A DNA stretch of 64,000 nt from JABDMH01 sp964428345 (lineage in GTDB: Bacteria; Bacteroidota; Bacteroidia; Chitinophagales; Saprospiraceae): positions 124,001 to 188,000 of the forward strand of contig CAYRYD010000001.1 in NCBI GenBank assembly GCA_964428345.1, given 5' to 3'. Shown in pieces: positions 54,176-63,352 of the stretch (position 1 is the first letter of the stretch; each line of letters opens with the position of its first letter). Below the pieces are notes generated by a model. The model saw nothing but the letters and a program-made list of their open reading frames with translations, had not been told where the DNA came from and made no database searches. The position numbers were made by a program, and so were the translations under genes.

Positions 54176-56293
54176 TCAGGGCAAGGCAAAACAATAATAC
54201 TTATCACCTGCCCTGGTACCGGGTTTGCCTCCACCACCGGCGGCAATGACGACGTACTGCTTGCCATCCACCATATAAGTTGCTGGTGTCGCATAACCTC
54301 CGGCATCCAGCTGATACTCCCAAAGCAGCTTCCCATCATCTGCATCATAAACGTGAAACCGCTCATCCATGGAAGCGCCGATAAAAATCAATCCACTTTT
54401 TGTCACGACCGGTCCACCCATATTGAATGTACCGGTGGGAGGGAAACCTCGTTTTTCCAGTTCGGGATAAGTGCCCAAAGGAATCTGCCACTCGATGGCT
54501 CCGGCATCCATGCTAACCGCAGTGAGCATGCCCCAGGGTGGCCGGTTTACGGGGAATCCTTCGGGATCCTTAAATTCATTGTGACCGGTAGCGATAAATG
54601 GTATCTCCTGGGGAAGGCTGCTGACCATACTGGCGGCATCCAGTTTTTCCTGGTGTCCTTCATCCCTGAGGAAGGCAATGATCGCCGATTTTTCATCGCC
54701 ACTCAGGGTGGCAAAAGGGGGCATCTGACCTTTTCCAGTGCTCAGTGTGGTTTCAATTTCCTGGTTGCTTCGAAGGCTGACCAATTCCCGAAGGGCATTG
54801 AGGGCTACCAGGGTGGGATTGTCGGATACCGACATCGAATGACAGGATGTACATAATGACTGAAACAAGCTACTACCCCACTGATAACGCGTGACATCGC
54901 GTGCTGGTTGGGCCGGTATCATGGAGATCCACTCCGCTTCGTTACTGCAATTGACAAACAGCCGCCGGCTTACCGGGTCATAGGCTGCTCCCCCCCAATC
55001 AGTACCACCGTTAAACTGGGGTAGCACCACCGAAGGCTGTAATCCGGGAGGCAGGAAGATCGATCCGGTCCGCATGTCAGCCAACCGGGCCCTGACGGTG
55101 TCTGCCGATGTTAAACTGATATTGGTGACACTTTCAGCGTCGAAGTGCTGGTCGGCATACCTCAGGCTTTCAATCGGAAATGGCTGGGTGGGCCAGGTCA
55201 TTTCCCCCGGCAACTCACTCTGGGGTACCGGTTTCTCCTCCACCGGGTAGAGCGGTTCTCCGGTTATCCGGTCCAGAATGAAGAGATGTCCCATTTTGGT
55301 GGGCTGTGCCACCGCATCGACCAATTTTCCCTCTTTTTTTACCACAACCAAATTGGGCGGACAAGGTAGGTCGTAATCCCATACATCATGATGAACGGTT
55401 TGAAAATGCCAAAGCCGCTCTCCGGTCCGGGCATTTAAAGCCAGGATACAATTTGCAAATAAATTTTCACCCGCCCGGTTGCCACCATAATGGTCATAGG
55501 TGGAAGACCCGGTACCGCAAAAAACGATACCTCTCTGTTCATCCAGGGTAAAACCGCCCCATGCATTGACTCCACCTGCCCAGTTCCAGGCTTCCGGAGG
55601 CCAGGTATGGTAGCCTTCTTCTCCCGGTTGCGGAACCGTATGAAAGGTCCATTCGAGCGCACCGCTTCTCACATTATAGGCCCGTATATGACCCGGAGCA
55701 GCTGGTCCGGGGCCTTCTCCCAGGGTAGAACCAAGGATTAGTTTGTCTTCAAAAATAATTCCCGGAGTAGCGGCCGTCACCCACGTATGGCTGACATTTC
55801 GTGCGAGGTCTTTTCTCAAGTCGACCTGTCCGTTGGTACCAAAGGTCGAATCCGGTACTCCGGTCCCGGCATTGACGGAATAGAGATATTCCGCCCGGAC
55901 AAACAAGATCCGGGCATCATGGCCATCACTCCAGTAGGTAACTCCCCGGTTAACACCTCCTCCGCCGTTCTTAGGATCAAAAACCCAAATCTCGTCGCCT
56001 GTATCGGCTTTTAAGGCAACCAACCGGAGTCCGGGTGTGGTAATATACATGGTACCATTCACGACAATGGGGTTACACTCGATCGTACTGCGTGCGGAAT
56101 GGTCTCCACAGGAATAAGTCCAGACGACCTGCAACTGATCGACATTGTCTTTGGTAATCTGATCAAGAGCCGAATACTTGGTACCGGCCGGGTCTGCACT
56201 GTACACCGCCCAGTCCTGATCCGTTGTCATTTCGGTCCGGCACCCGACAATCAGAATAACGGGCCCAAATATCAGGCTTAAATACCTTTTCAT
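54176..56293 (-). CDS. PQQ-dependent dehydrogenase with internal cytochrome c domain, lipoprotein
   Basis: The 705-residue lipoprotein (lipobox LIVGC, Cys18) has the quinoprotein beta-propeller (about 30-460 and 540-705), with motifs such as GDEIWVFDPKNGGGGVNRGV, HTWVTAATPGI and FNMGGPVVTKSGLIFIGA, and the tail YVVIAAGGGGKPGTRAGDKYYCFALP. A c-type cytochrome domain is inserted around 470-545 (CTSCH at 481-485; MPPFATLSGDEKSAIIAFL). PQQ is the likely cofactor, and substrates of relatives are sugars or alcohols. The haem suits direct electron transfer to the respiratory chain. ATG 56293 (MKRYLSLI) is chosen over GTG 56299. Confidence 0.9.
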   Translation of the reverse strand: MKRYLSLIFGPVILIVGCRTEMTTDQDWAVYSADPAGTKYSALDQITKDNVDQLQVVWTYSCGDHSARSTIECNPIVVNGTMYITTPGLRLVALKADTGDEIWVFDPKNGGGGVNRGVTYWSDGHDARILFVRAEYLYSVNAGTGVPDSTFGTNGQVDLRKDLARNVSHTWVTAATPGIIFEDKLILGSTLGEGPGPAAPGHIRAYNVRSGALEWTFHTVPQPGEEGYHTWPPEAWNWAGGVNAWGGFTLDEQRGIVFCGTGSSTYDHYGGNRAGENLFANCILALNARTGERLWHFQTVHHDVWDYDLPCPPNLVVVKKEGKLVDAVAQPTKMGHLFILDRITGEPLYPVEEKPVPQSELPGEMTWPTQPFPIESLRYADQHFDAESVTNISLTSADTVRARLADMRTGSIFLPPGLQPSVVLPQFNGGTDWGGAAYDPVSRRLFVNCSNEAEWISMIPAQPARDVTRYQWGSSLFQSLCTSCHSMSVSDNPTLVALNALRELVSLRSNQEIETTLSTGKGQMPPFATLSGDEKSAIIAFLRDEGHQEKLDAASMVSSLPQEIPFIATGHNEFKDPEGFPVNRPPWGMLTAVSMDAGAIEWQIPLGTYPELEKRGFPPTGTFNMGGPVVTKSGLIFIGASMDERFHVYDADDGKLLWEYQLDAGGYATPATYMVDGKQYVVIAAGGGGKPGTRAGDKYYCFALP

Positions 56294-56451
56294 TGACACT
56301 GGATTTTCCGATGGTCAATTTACACAAAAACCTGGTTTATCCCTGGATACCAATACATCTGATCGGATAGCCGAATTACATTCCGTACGCTTACGGGGCA
56401 ATCCTGTGGTCTAATCCCAGCGGGATGAAAATCCAGGATGGCAGCACTGTT

Positions 56452-56937
56452 TCAGGCCTGGTTCAGCCAATAAATGGAAAAATTCAGGACCAGGGCAAAG
56501 GTTACCCACAATAAATAGGGAATCAGCAGGTAGGCTGATATCCGGTTGATCGGATGAAATTTCCGGACAGTCCGGACGATTAGTAACCAGAGGATTACAA
56601 TAATGATCAAAGCACCTCCCGGTGATCGCATCCCGAAAAACACCACAGACCAGAGACCATTAAATACCAATTGAGCCAGAAAGGTCATGACCGCATTCTG
56701 CACCTCCCTTTTTTCCCATCCACCATGCCAGACCAGTCCGACCGAGATACCCATCATGATATATAAAGTAGTCCAGACCGGTGCAAAAATCCAGTCAGGG
56801 GGATTGAATGATGGTTTGACCAGGGAAGGATACCAGGTTGTTAAAGCATCCGCAGTGGAAATACCGCCGATAAACCCGACCAGAAGACAGGTGACGACGG
56901 ATATCAGTATCTTAGGCCAAAGTAATCTCATGATCAT
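56452..56937 (-). CDS. TspO/MBR family protein
   Basis: The 161-residue protein has five transmembrane helices and the TspO features: WYPSLVKPSFNPPDWIFAPVWTTLYIMMG near 32-60, FLAQLVFNGLWSVVFFG near 89-106, and a C-terminal aromatic-rich span. TspO proteins bind porphyrins and related tetrapyrroles and act as stress sensors or light-dependent regulators. ATG 56937 (MIMRLLWPKI) is chosen over a TTG at 56988; ATG 56931 is also possible. It stands alone. Confidence 0.9.
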   Translation of the reverse strand: MIMRLLWPKILISVVTCLLVGFIGGISTADALTTWYPSLVKPSFNPPDWIFAPVWTTLYIMMGISVGLVWHGGWEKREVQNAVMTFLAQLVFNGLWSVVFFGMRSPGGALIIIVILWLLIVRTVRKFHPINRISAYLLIPYLLWVTFALVLNFSIYWLNQA

Positions 56938-57127
56938 CGGTTCAGGTTTTGGAGGTCGATTGCGGTCAAATAACTGATAAACAAACAACTTGCCGGGAAA
57001 GTTGACCAGAATTCTGATCAGTTTGTATTTCAGCCCTTTTCGGTTTTTTCAGCCTTTCATTTATTCCGTGGGAATATTCCGGAAATTTTCCCAATTTTAA
57101 AGTTACTGAAAATCTAAATTCCCTTTG

Positions 57128-58606
57128 ATGAGTTCATTGATATCGATAAAATTTAAATGGTGGTTTTCCGGGTTGATGCTCCAGATCATCGTTGTTCATT
57201 TGCCAGCCCAACCTGTTTCCATTGATCCTGAAAATCCACATTATTTACACTATCAAAATAAGCCGGTTTTACTGATCACTTCGGCTGAACATTACGGAGC
57301 GGTGATCAATGCCAATTTTGACTACCGTCTCTATCTGCAGACATTACACCGGGAAGGTATGAATTACACCCGGATATTTGCCGGAAGTTATGTGGAAGTT
57401 CCGGGGAGTTTCGGAATAGAACACAATTCGCTCAGCCCTGAAAAGGGGTCATTTATAGCACCGTGGAAGCGGGTCCCCGAACCGGGTCTTTACGGAGAAG
57501 AAGGGAAATTTGATCTCAGTAACTGGAATGCGGATTATTTTGCACGACTGACTGATTTTGTAAAAACAGCCGGAACTTTTAATATTATTGTAGAAATCAC
57601 CTTTTTCTGTGCCACCTATCAGGATGCCTACTGGATCCGCCATCCATTCAATCCCGGCAACAATGTCAATGATCTGGGCGAACTGTCCCGGCCAGAATTT
57701 AACACGTTAAAAAATGAGCGGGTTGTTCACTTTCAAAAATTATTGGTTGAAAAAATTGCCCGTGAGTTGAATGGCTTCGATAATATATTTTATGAAATCA
57801 GTAATGAACCCTGGGCAGACAACGGAATTCAAACCACTTTTTTACATAAAACATTGAAACCCCGGGAGTCGCCAGGTTGGCTTCTTTGGTCAACATCGGC
57901 CTCTCCAGCTGCCATGGCCTGGCAAAAAGAAATAGCCGGAACTTTCCGGAAGACAGAAGCTGCCTTACCTAAAAAACATCTTCTTGCCCAGAACTACAGT
58001 AATTTTAAGGAAAATCTCACCGAAGTGGATGATCAGATCGATATCATCAACTTCCATTACGCCTGGCCTGAAAGTGTGGAAGACAATTACGGCTGGAACC
58101 GGCCGGTGAGCTTTGACGAATCCGGGTTTGCTGGCAGTGATGACACTACCTATCTCGGTCAGGCCTGGGCTTTCATGTTATCGGGTGGCGCCATCTTTAA
58201 CAACCTTGATTATTCATTTTATCCGGGAAAAGAAGATGGCACCGGAATCAATCAGGCACCCGGAGGTGGAAGTACAAGGCTTCGCAAACAACTCAAATTT
58301 CTCCATGATTTTCTGGCTGGTTTTGCCTTTCAAAAAATGCAACCGTCCCGGCATCTTGTACACCATTCACCAGGTATGGAAGGTTATTGTCTGGCCGAAA
58401 CGGATAAGGCCTATGCCTTTTATTTCCAGGGCCGGAATCAGGGAAAAGTATTCCTTGAGATACCGCGGGGTCTTTATGCAATGAAAATATATCTTCCGGA
58501 TGAGGGAAAATTGTGGAAGGAAATAGAATGGAATAATAACGATACTAAAACGGGTATCGACATTCCGCTCAACAGCCGGGTCGCCATCAGGCTGGATAGG
58601 AAGTGA
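57128..58606 (+). CDS. exported cellulase-superfamily glycoside hydrolase-like protein
   Basis: The 492-residue protein has a signal peptide (about 1-27) and a TIM-barrel GH domain (about 30-400). It shows the family pair of carboxylates: Asn226-Glu227 in EISNEPWAD as acid/base and Glu331 in FDESGFAG as a probable nucleophile. An EITFFCATYQDAYW block and an AWAFMLSGGAIFNNLDYSF region follow. It is similar to GH5/DUF4038-like enzymes. A C-terminal beta domain (about 400-490) may fold over the barrel. The substrate is probably a polysaccharide but cannot be fixed. The ATG at 57128 is chosen over a TTG at 57125. Confidence 0.85.
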   Translation: MSSLISIKFKWWFSGLMLQIIVVHLPAQPVSIDPENPHYLHYQNKPVLLITSAEHYGAVINANFDYRLYLQTLHREGMNYTRIFAGSYVEVPGSFGIEHNSLSPEKGSFIAPWKRVPEPGLYGEEGKFDLSNWNADYFARLTDFVKTAGTFNIIVEITFFCATYQDAYWIRHPFNPGNNVNDLGELSRPEFNTLKNERVVHFQKLLVEKIARELNGFDNIFYEISNEPWADNGIQTTFLHKTLKPRESPGWLLWSTSASPAAMAWQKEIAGTFRKTEAALPKKHLLAQNYSNFKENLTEVDDQIDIINFHYAWPESVEDNYGWNRPVSFDESGFAGSDDTTYLGQAWAFMLSGGAIFNNLDYSFYPGKEDGTGINQAPGGGSTRLRKQLKFLHDFLAGFAFQKMQPSRHLVHHSPGMEGYCLAETDKAYAFYFQGRNQGKVFLEIPRGLYAMKIYLPDEGKLWKEIEWNNNDTKTGIDIPLNSRVAIRLDRK

Positions 58607-58690
58607 AAAAAAATCCCGGTTCCTGACAGGAATAAAATCGCGAATTACAAATGGAAAGAGAGCTATTTATAAATTAAAAATTGAAAGGCA

Positions 58691-59068
58691 ATGTCCAAAT
58701 TACAGAATCCCGTTGCATGGTTTGAAATTCCGGTAAAAAACCTGGAAAGAGCCGTTGCATTTTATCAGGAAATACTGGGATGTGAATTGTCCGTCCAGGA
58801 TTTCGGCGGATTGAAAATGGGTTGGTTTCCCATGACCACGAATGCCCCCGGCACCAGTGGTTCTCTTGTTCAGCATGAGTCGTATGTACCTTCTTACCAG
58901 GGAAGTATGATCTATTTTTCGGTCGATGACATCAATTTAACGCTCGAAAAAATTGAACAAAATGGTGGCAAAATTCTGAATCCCAAAAACAGCATCGGTG
59001 AGTTTGGTTATGTCGCCCATTTTGAAGATTCGGAGGGCAACCGGGTCGCTCTGCATTCCGATCGTTAA
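58691..59068 (+). CDS. VOC (glyoxalase/bleomycin-resistance fold) protein
   Basis: The 125-residue protein has the paired beta-alpha-beta VOC fold: VAWFEIPVKNLERAVAFYQEILG at the start, SMIYFSVDDINLTLEKIEQNGGKIL in the middle, and FGYVAHFEDSEGNRVALHS at the end, where metal-binding His and Glu are found. VOC proteins include glyoxalases, dioxygenases and ligand-binding proteins. No specific substrate can be given. It is cytoplasmic and stands between unrelated genes. Confidence 0.88.
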   Translation: MSKLQNPVAWFEIPVKNLERAVAFYQEILGCELSVQDFGGLKMGWFPMTTNAPGTSGSLVQHESYVPSYQGSMIYFSVDDINLTLEKIEQNGGKILNPKNSIGEFGYVAHFEDSEGNRVALHSDR

Positions 59069-59105
59069 CGATCAGGGCAGTGATCGATACCTGACCTGGA
59101 GCATT

Positions 59106-60527
59106 TCAGGGATTCCCGGCCAGTTTATGGATCAGACCGCGAAATACCAGACCATGAAATGGAAATACCGCATACCAATAAAATCGCCCCCATAAACCTC
59201 GTGGCCGAAACGTGGCGGTCTGGGTTAACCATTGGTTTTCAATTTTGAATTCCAGCCAGGCCTCACCTGGCAACTTCATCTCAGCGAAAAGAAGCAGGCG
59301 ACCTTCTTCGCGGTTGCTATACAGTACTCTCCAAAAATCAACGGCATCTCCGACCGAAAGGGACACGGGATTGGTCCTTCCACGACGCAATCCCACACCG
59401 CCGAATAATTGGTCGACAAATCCGCGCAGCTCCCATAATCCGTTGGCAAAATACCACCCGTTTTTACCGCCTATGCTCCAGATCATATCCTTACATTTCT
59501 CCAGATCCCTGATCTTTTCAGAACGCTGATCGGTCAGACAGCCAAATGTTGGCACCTCAATAAATGCGGAAATACCATGATTAAAACGACCGCTCACCAA
59601 AGAATCTTTCCAGCTCGACAAGATCCGGTTTTCTTCAACGGCAGCCAGCGTCCTGTGCAATGCCTCTGTATAACTCAACGGCTCTATATCCAATAGATCC
59701 TGGAGATCCGTATTCCGGCATACCACTTCCACTTTCATACTGTCAACCAACGATCTGGACAGCTTATAGGAAGTGGAAGTGACAAAGTACAACCAATATG
59801 ATGACAACCGGGGAGTCATTACCGGCACGGTATAAATGCGACACCGGAGCTTCCTTACCCGGGCATAACCCAACAGCATGTCCCGGTAAGTCAGTATGTC
59901 TGGACCCCCGATATCAAAATTTCGGTCATAGGTTTCCGGACACTGTATGCAGCCCATCAGAAAAGAAACTGCATCCGGGACCGCAATGGGCTGACACCGG
60001 GTATTTAGCCATCTGGGGGCAATCATCAGGGGCAGTTTTTCCACCAAATCTCGAATAATTTCAAAGGAAGCGCTACCAGACCCGATGATAATTCCCGCCC
60101 TTAAAGTGGTTAAATGATAGGGACCGTGTCCCAACTCTTCTTCAACCGCCTTCCGGGATAACAAATGACTGGAGAGCGATTGTTCATTAATAATACCACT
60201 AAGATAGATCACCTGAGTCACCTGAGTTTGGCCAACTGCCAAACGGAAATTACGGGCAGCTGTCAGTTCAAGTACCGAGTAATTCCCGGACGTTGACATC
60301 GAGTGCATCAGGTAAAATGCCACATCGACGCTGGATGGAATATTCTTTAAAGTGGAGGGGGCATAAAAATCAACCTCAATGATTTCCAGCTTTTCGCGGA
60401 TTACGGCAGGTGGATGAAAACGGTTTCTGTCCCGGACACAACATACTACTTCAAAGCCTCTGGCAACGAGGGCAGGTAGAAGACGCTTTCCAATATATCC
60501 GGTTGCTCCCGTCAGTAAAATTTTCAT
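59106..60527 (-). CDS. NAD(P)-binding epimerase-like protein with C-terminal DUF2867
   Basis: The 473-residue protein begins MKILLTGATGYIGKRLLPALVARGFEV, an extended SDR Rossmann fold (GATGYIG at 7-13), with YLMHSMSTSGNYS near 74-86 and SRKAVEEELGHGPYHLTTLRAGIIIGSGSASFEII near 125-160. The C-terminal part (about 300-473) matches DUF2867 (WKDSLVSGRFNHGISAFIEVP, then GGVGLRRGRTNPVSLSVGDAVDFWRV). Such proteins are called YbjT-like or NAD(P)H-binding; a substrate is not known. A longer frame from 60590 is rejected, because the ATG at 60527 gives the family start. Confidence 0.88.
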   Translation of the reverse strand: MKILLTGATGYIGKRLLPALVARGFEVVCCVRDRNRFHPPAVIREKLEIIEVDFYAPSTLKNIPSSVDVAFYLMHSMSTSGNYSVLELTAARNFRLAVGQTQVTQVIYLSGIINEQSLSSHLLSRKAVEEELGHGPYHLTTLRAGIIIGSGSASFEIIRDLVEKLPLMIAPRWLNTRCQPIAVPDAVSFLMGCIQCPETYDRNFDIGGPDILTYRDMLLGYARVRKLRCRIYTVPVMTPRLSSYWLYFVTSTSYKLSRSLVDSMKVEVVCRNTDLQDLLDIEPLSYTEALHRTLAAVEENRILSSWKDSLVSGRFNHGISAFIEVPTFGCLTDQRSEKIRDLEKCKDMIWSIGGKNGWYFANGLWELRGFVDQLFGGVGLRRGRTNPVSLSVGDAVDFWRVLYSNREEGRLLLFAEMKLPGEAWLEFKIENQWLTQTATFRPRGLWGRFYWYAVFPFHGLVFRGLIHKLAGNP

Positions 60528-60615
60528 GGAGAGGAAACAAAGATTCCGGAGAACTGTTTGTGGATGCTTCATCCTGAATCCAGGATGCACCCTTAAAAAT
60601 TTTCATCATAAAAGC

Positions 60616-60647
60616 TTGCATATACCATAGTATTACTATTATATTTG
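60616..60647 (+). promoter_or_regulatory. promoter of the TetR-SulP-carbonic anhydrase cluster
   Basis: TTG (60616-60618) is followed after 21 bases by TATATTTG (60640-60647), an exact TAnnTTTG, 18 bases before the TetR-family ATG at 60666. This is one of the best promoters in the window. It also lies in the divergent gap shared with the epimerase-like gene. Confidence 0.65.
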
Positions 60648-60665
60648 CACGTCTTTATGATATAG

Positions 60666-61352
60666 ATGCAAACTATACTATCTCAAATCAGCCTCAATGT
60701 TAATGACCGGATCTACCTGAAGCATCCGGAATCCAGTGCGCTGGGGAGAAAGATCATCGCAGGAAGCATTGCCCTGATCGATGAAATCGGTTTTGAAAGT
60801 TTTACTTTCCGCAAATTAAGTCAGCATATTGATTCCACTGAAGCATCGATATACCGTTATTTTGAAAGCAAACACCGTTTGTTGATCTACCTGATCGCGT
60901 GGTACTGGTGTTGGATGGAATTCCGGTTATTGTATATCATCGCGAATATTGACGATCCCGAAGAGAAACTGAAAAGGGCCGTAAAATTATTGACGGAAAA
61001 AACCGAGTCCGGGTCCGATTTACCCGACGTCGATGAAGTGAAATTGCATCGCATCGTAATTTCGGAATCATCTAAAACTTACCTGACCCGGGAAGTTGAC
61101 CAGGAGAACCGCGAAGGTTTGTTCAGGCCTTACAAGCAACTGGTAGAACGTATCAGCGAATTGATTCTGGAGATCAATCCGGATTACAAATATCCTCACA
61201 TGTTGGCCTCTACCGTCATTGAAGGTGCTCATCATCAACGATTTTTTGCCGAGCATCTTCCAAAATTAACCGATCAGGTGAGTGGAGAAGATTCGATCGT
61301 GATGTTTTATCAGGAGTTGGTCTTACAGACCATAAAACCCAAAAACATATGA
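60666..61352 (+). CDS. TetR/AcrR-family transcriptional regulator
   Basis: The 228-residue protein has a TetR helix-turn-helix at about 28-72 (ALIDEIGFESFTFRKLSQHIDSTEASIYRYFESKHRLLIYLI) and a helical ligand/dimer domain after it. TetR proteins repress neighbouring genes until a small ligand binds. Here the candidate targets are its own operon with the SulP transporter and carbonic anhydrase, or the divergent epimerase-like gene. The ATG of the following small gene overlaps its TGA (ATGA), so the two are translationally coupled. The ligand is unknown. Confidence 0.9.
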   Translation: MQTILSQISLNVNDRIYLKHPESSALGRKIIAGSIALIDEIGFESFTFRKLSQHIDSTEASIYRYFESKHRLLIYLIAWYWCWMEFRLLYIIANIDDPEEKLKRAVKLLTEKTESGSDLPDVDEVKLHRIVISESSKTYLTREVDQENREGLFRPYKQLVERISELILEINPDYKYPHMLASTVIEGAHHQRFFAEHLPKLTDQVSGEDSIVMFYQELVLQTIKPKNI

Positions 61353-61666
61353 GAACGGATCGTTTGTACTTCCCCAATAATGTGATGATACTGGTCTTGC
61401 TCTCCGTATTGTGTTCGGTATTTTTCTCACCCTCCAATGAATTGACATCGAGTGATCGAAAAATAACCCGGATCTGTCTTGATCTTGAATCGGATGTCGA
61501 AAAAGAAACCAGACAATTCAGCAACTTTGAAGACGAAGATCCGCATCAATTTATCGGGTTCACGCCGAATGATCCGGTAAAAAAAGCTGACGAAGATGAA
61601 TATCTGGAGTATATCCCGATTATTCACCCCGGAATCATTACCCCCCCTCCCGAAGCTGATAGTTAA
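61349..61666 (+). CDS. small exported or anchored protein (105 aa)
   Basis: The frame from ATG 61349 to TAG encodes 105 residues. A basic start (MRTDRLYFPNN) and a hydrophobic stretch (about 12-27, VMILVLLSVLCSVFF) suggest a signal or membrane anchor. The rest is acidic and Pro-rich (DEDEYLEYIPIIHPGIITPPPEADS). I do not recognise a family. It overlaps the TetR gene by four bases and precedes the SulP gene by 108 bases, so it belongs to this cluster. Confidence 0.55.
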   Translation: MRTDRLYFPNNVMILVLLSVLCSVFFSPSNELTSSDRKITRICLDLESDVEKETRQFSNFEDEDPHQFIGFTPNDPVKKADEDEYLEYIPIIHPGIITPPPEADS

Positions 61667-61668
61667 TA

Positions 61669-61696
61669 TTGCTTTTTCAATTTTGAAATAAAGCAA
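61669..61696. promoter_or_regulatory. inverted repeat upstream of the SulP gene
   Basis: TTGCTTT (61669-61675) pairs with AAAGCAA (61690-61696), with a further TTCA/TGAA inner pair. It sits in the 108-base gap between the small gene and the SulP gene, 78 bases before the SulP ATG. It could be a TetR-type operator or an RNA hairpin. This is an inference from symmetry and position only. Confidence 0.35.
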
Positions 61697-61774
61697 AACG
61701 GATCCTTCTGCAAACCGTTTCCAATGGTTGCAGGTACTCTCAACCTTAATTAAAAACCTAATCTTTTCAGTCAT

Positions 61775-63352
61775 ATGAATGATAAGAGTTTTGGTGGTCT
61801 CTTTTCCACCCTTCGCAATGATATTCCCGCCAGTATTGTCGTATTTTTCGTGGCGGTGCCCCTTTGTCTCGGCATTGCCCTGGCATCGGGTGCTCCCTTG
61901 TTTGCCGGTATTATTGCCGGTATTGCCGGTGGTATTGTAGTCGGAATGGCCAGCGGTTCAGCCGTAGGGGTCAGCGGTCCGGCTGCAGGGCTGGCTGTTA
62001 TTGTCCTCAGTTCCATTGAGAGTCTGGGAGGATGGCAGATTTTCCTGGTCGCTGTGGTCCTGGCCGGTATTATTCAGATCATCCTGGGTTATCTGAAGCT
62101 GGGTACTATAGCCTATTACTTTCCTTCCAGTGTTATCAAAGGAATGCTGACTGGAATTGGTCTGCTGATCATTCTCAAACAAATTCCACATGCCGTTGGA
62201 TATGACAGCGACTATGTGGGCGATCTGACCTTCAGACAATCCGATCAGGAAAATACTTTTTCAGCCTTAGGTAATATGTTGCAATATATTTCACCGGCGG
62301 TTTTTATGATTACCCTGATTTCACTTCTTATCCTGTTACTATGGGAAAATGTCCTGGTCAAAAAGAGCAAAATATTTGGAATTATCAATGGACCCCTGGT
62401 GGCGGTAGTTGCAGGGATTCTGCTGAACTATGCTTATCAGCAAGGTATTTTTTCCTGGAGTCTCAGGGAATCGCAGGTCGTTCAATTACCGGTTTCCGAA
62501 AGTATTGGTGAATTTTTCCGGCAATTTACGATGCCTGATTTCTCACAACTCGCCAATCCTCAGGTTTATCTGGTAGCTTTTGTTATAGCCGTTATTGCCA
62601 GTCTGGAAACACTCCTTTGCGTGGAAGCGACCGACAAAATCGATCCCGAAAAAAGGATCACTCCGACTAACCGGGAATTAAAGGCTCAGGGATTGGGCAA
62701 TATCGTTTCGGGACTGATCGGTGGTCTGCCGGTAACCCAGGTCATTGTGCGCAGCAGTGCCAATATCACCTTTGGTGGCCGGTCTAAAATGTCGACCATC
62801 ATTCACGGTTTTCTTTTGTTGATCAGTGCCATTGCCATTCCAAAAATCCTCAATTTAATACCTCTGGCCACCCTGGCCGCCATTTTATTGGTTGTGGGTT
62901 ATAAACTGGCCAAACCTGAAATCTTTCGTGAGGTATACCACCAGGGTCGCGAACAGTTTATTCCCTTTGTGGTGACCGTTTCTGCAATTTTGGTAACCGA
63001 TCTGTTAAAGGGTATTATGGTCGGGATGGCTTTCGCTGTATTTTTTATTTTACGGAATAATTTCAAGAACCCTTATTACATCTGGAAAAATGGACACCAG
63101 GAAGGGGAAGAATACATCATCACTTTGTCGGAAGAGGTTTCTTTTCTGAATAAGGGAAGTATTCTTCAGATGCTCAATCATGTACCTGCCAATTCAAAGG
63201 TGGTCATCGATGCCACCCGGTCAAAAAGCATACATTACGACATTATTGAAGTCATCAGGAATTACCTGGTTCATGCCCGGTCGATCGGGGTCACCGCTGA
63301 GGTAAAAGGATTAAATCTTAGTGATCATTATCATCAGAAAATATCAATATAA
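61775..63352 (+). CDS. SulP-family anion (probably bicarbonate) transporter
   Basis: The 525-residue inner-membrane protein has the SulP core (about 10-420), with IPASIVVFFVAVPLCLGIALASGAPLFAGIIAGIAGG near the start, GVSGPAAGLAVIV near 66-78, and a shortened STAS-like C-terminus (about 445-520). The TAA is followed without a gap by the ATG of a beta-carbonic anhydrase. SulP-carbonic anhydrase pairs are known for bicarbonate uptake, so bicarbonate is the likely cargo here, unlike the other SulP at 44467. It may be under the TetR regulator upstream. Confidence 0.9.
   Translation: MNDKSFGGLFSTLRNDIPASIVVFFVAVPLCLGIALASGAPLFAGIIAGIAGGIVVGMASGSAVGVSGPAAGLAVIVLSSIESLGGWQIFLVAVVLAGIIQIILGYLKLGTIAYYFPSSVIKGMLTGIGLLIILKQIPHAVGYDSDYVGDLTFRQSDQENTFSALGNMLQYISPAVFMITLISLLILLLWENVLVKKSKIFGIINGPLVAVVAGILLNYAYQQGIFSWSLRESQVVQLPVSESIGEFFRQFTMPDFSQLANPQVYLVAFVIAVIASLETLLCVEATDKIDPEKRITPTNRELKAQGLGNIVSGLIGGLPVTQVIVRSSANITFGGRSKMSTIIHGFLLLISAIAIPKILNLIPLATLAAILLVVGYKLAKPEIFREVYHQGREQFIPFVVTVSAILVTDLLKGIMVGMAFAVFFILRNNFKNPYYIWKNGHQEGEEYIITLSEEVSFLNKGSILQMLNHVPANSKVVIDATRSKSIHYDIIEVIRNYLVHARSIGVTAEVKGLNLSDHYHQKISI

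Noticed and set aside
58626..58640. Short TTCCTGACAGGAA palindrome after the glycosidase gene
   Set aside because: Only a five-base stem with a three-base loop and no T-run; not a credible terminator.
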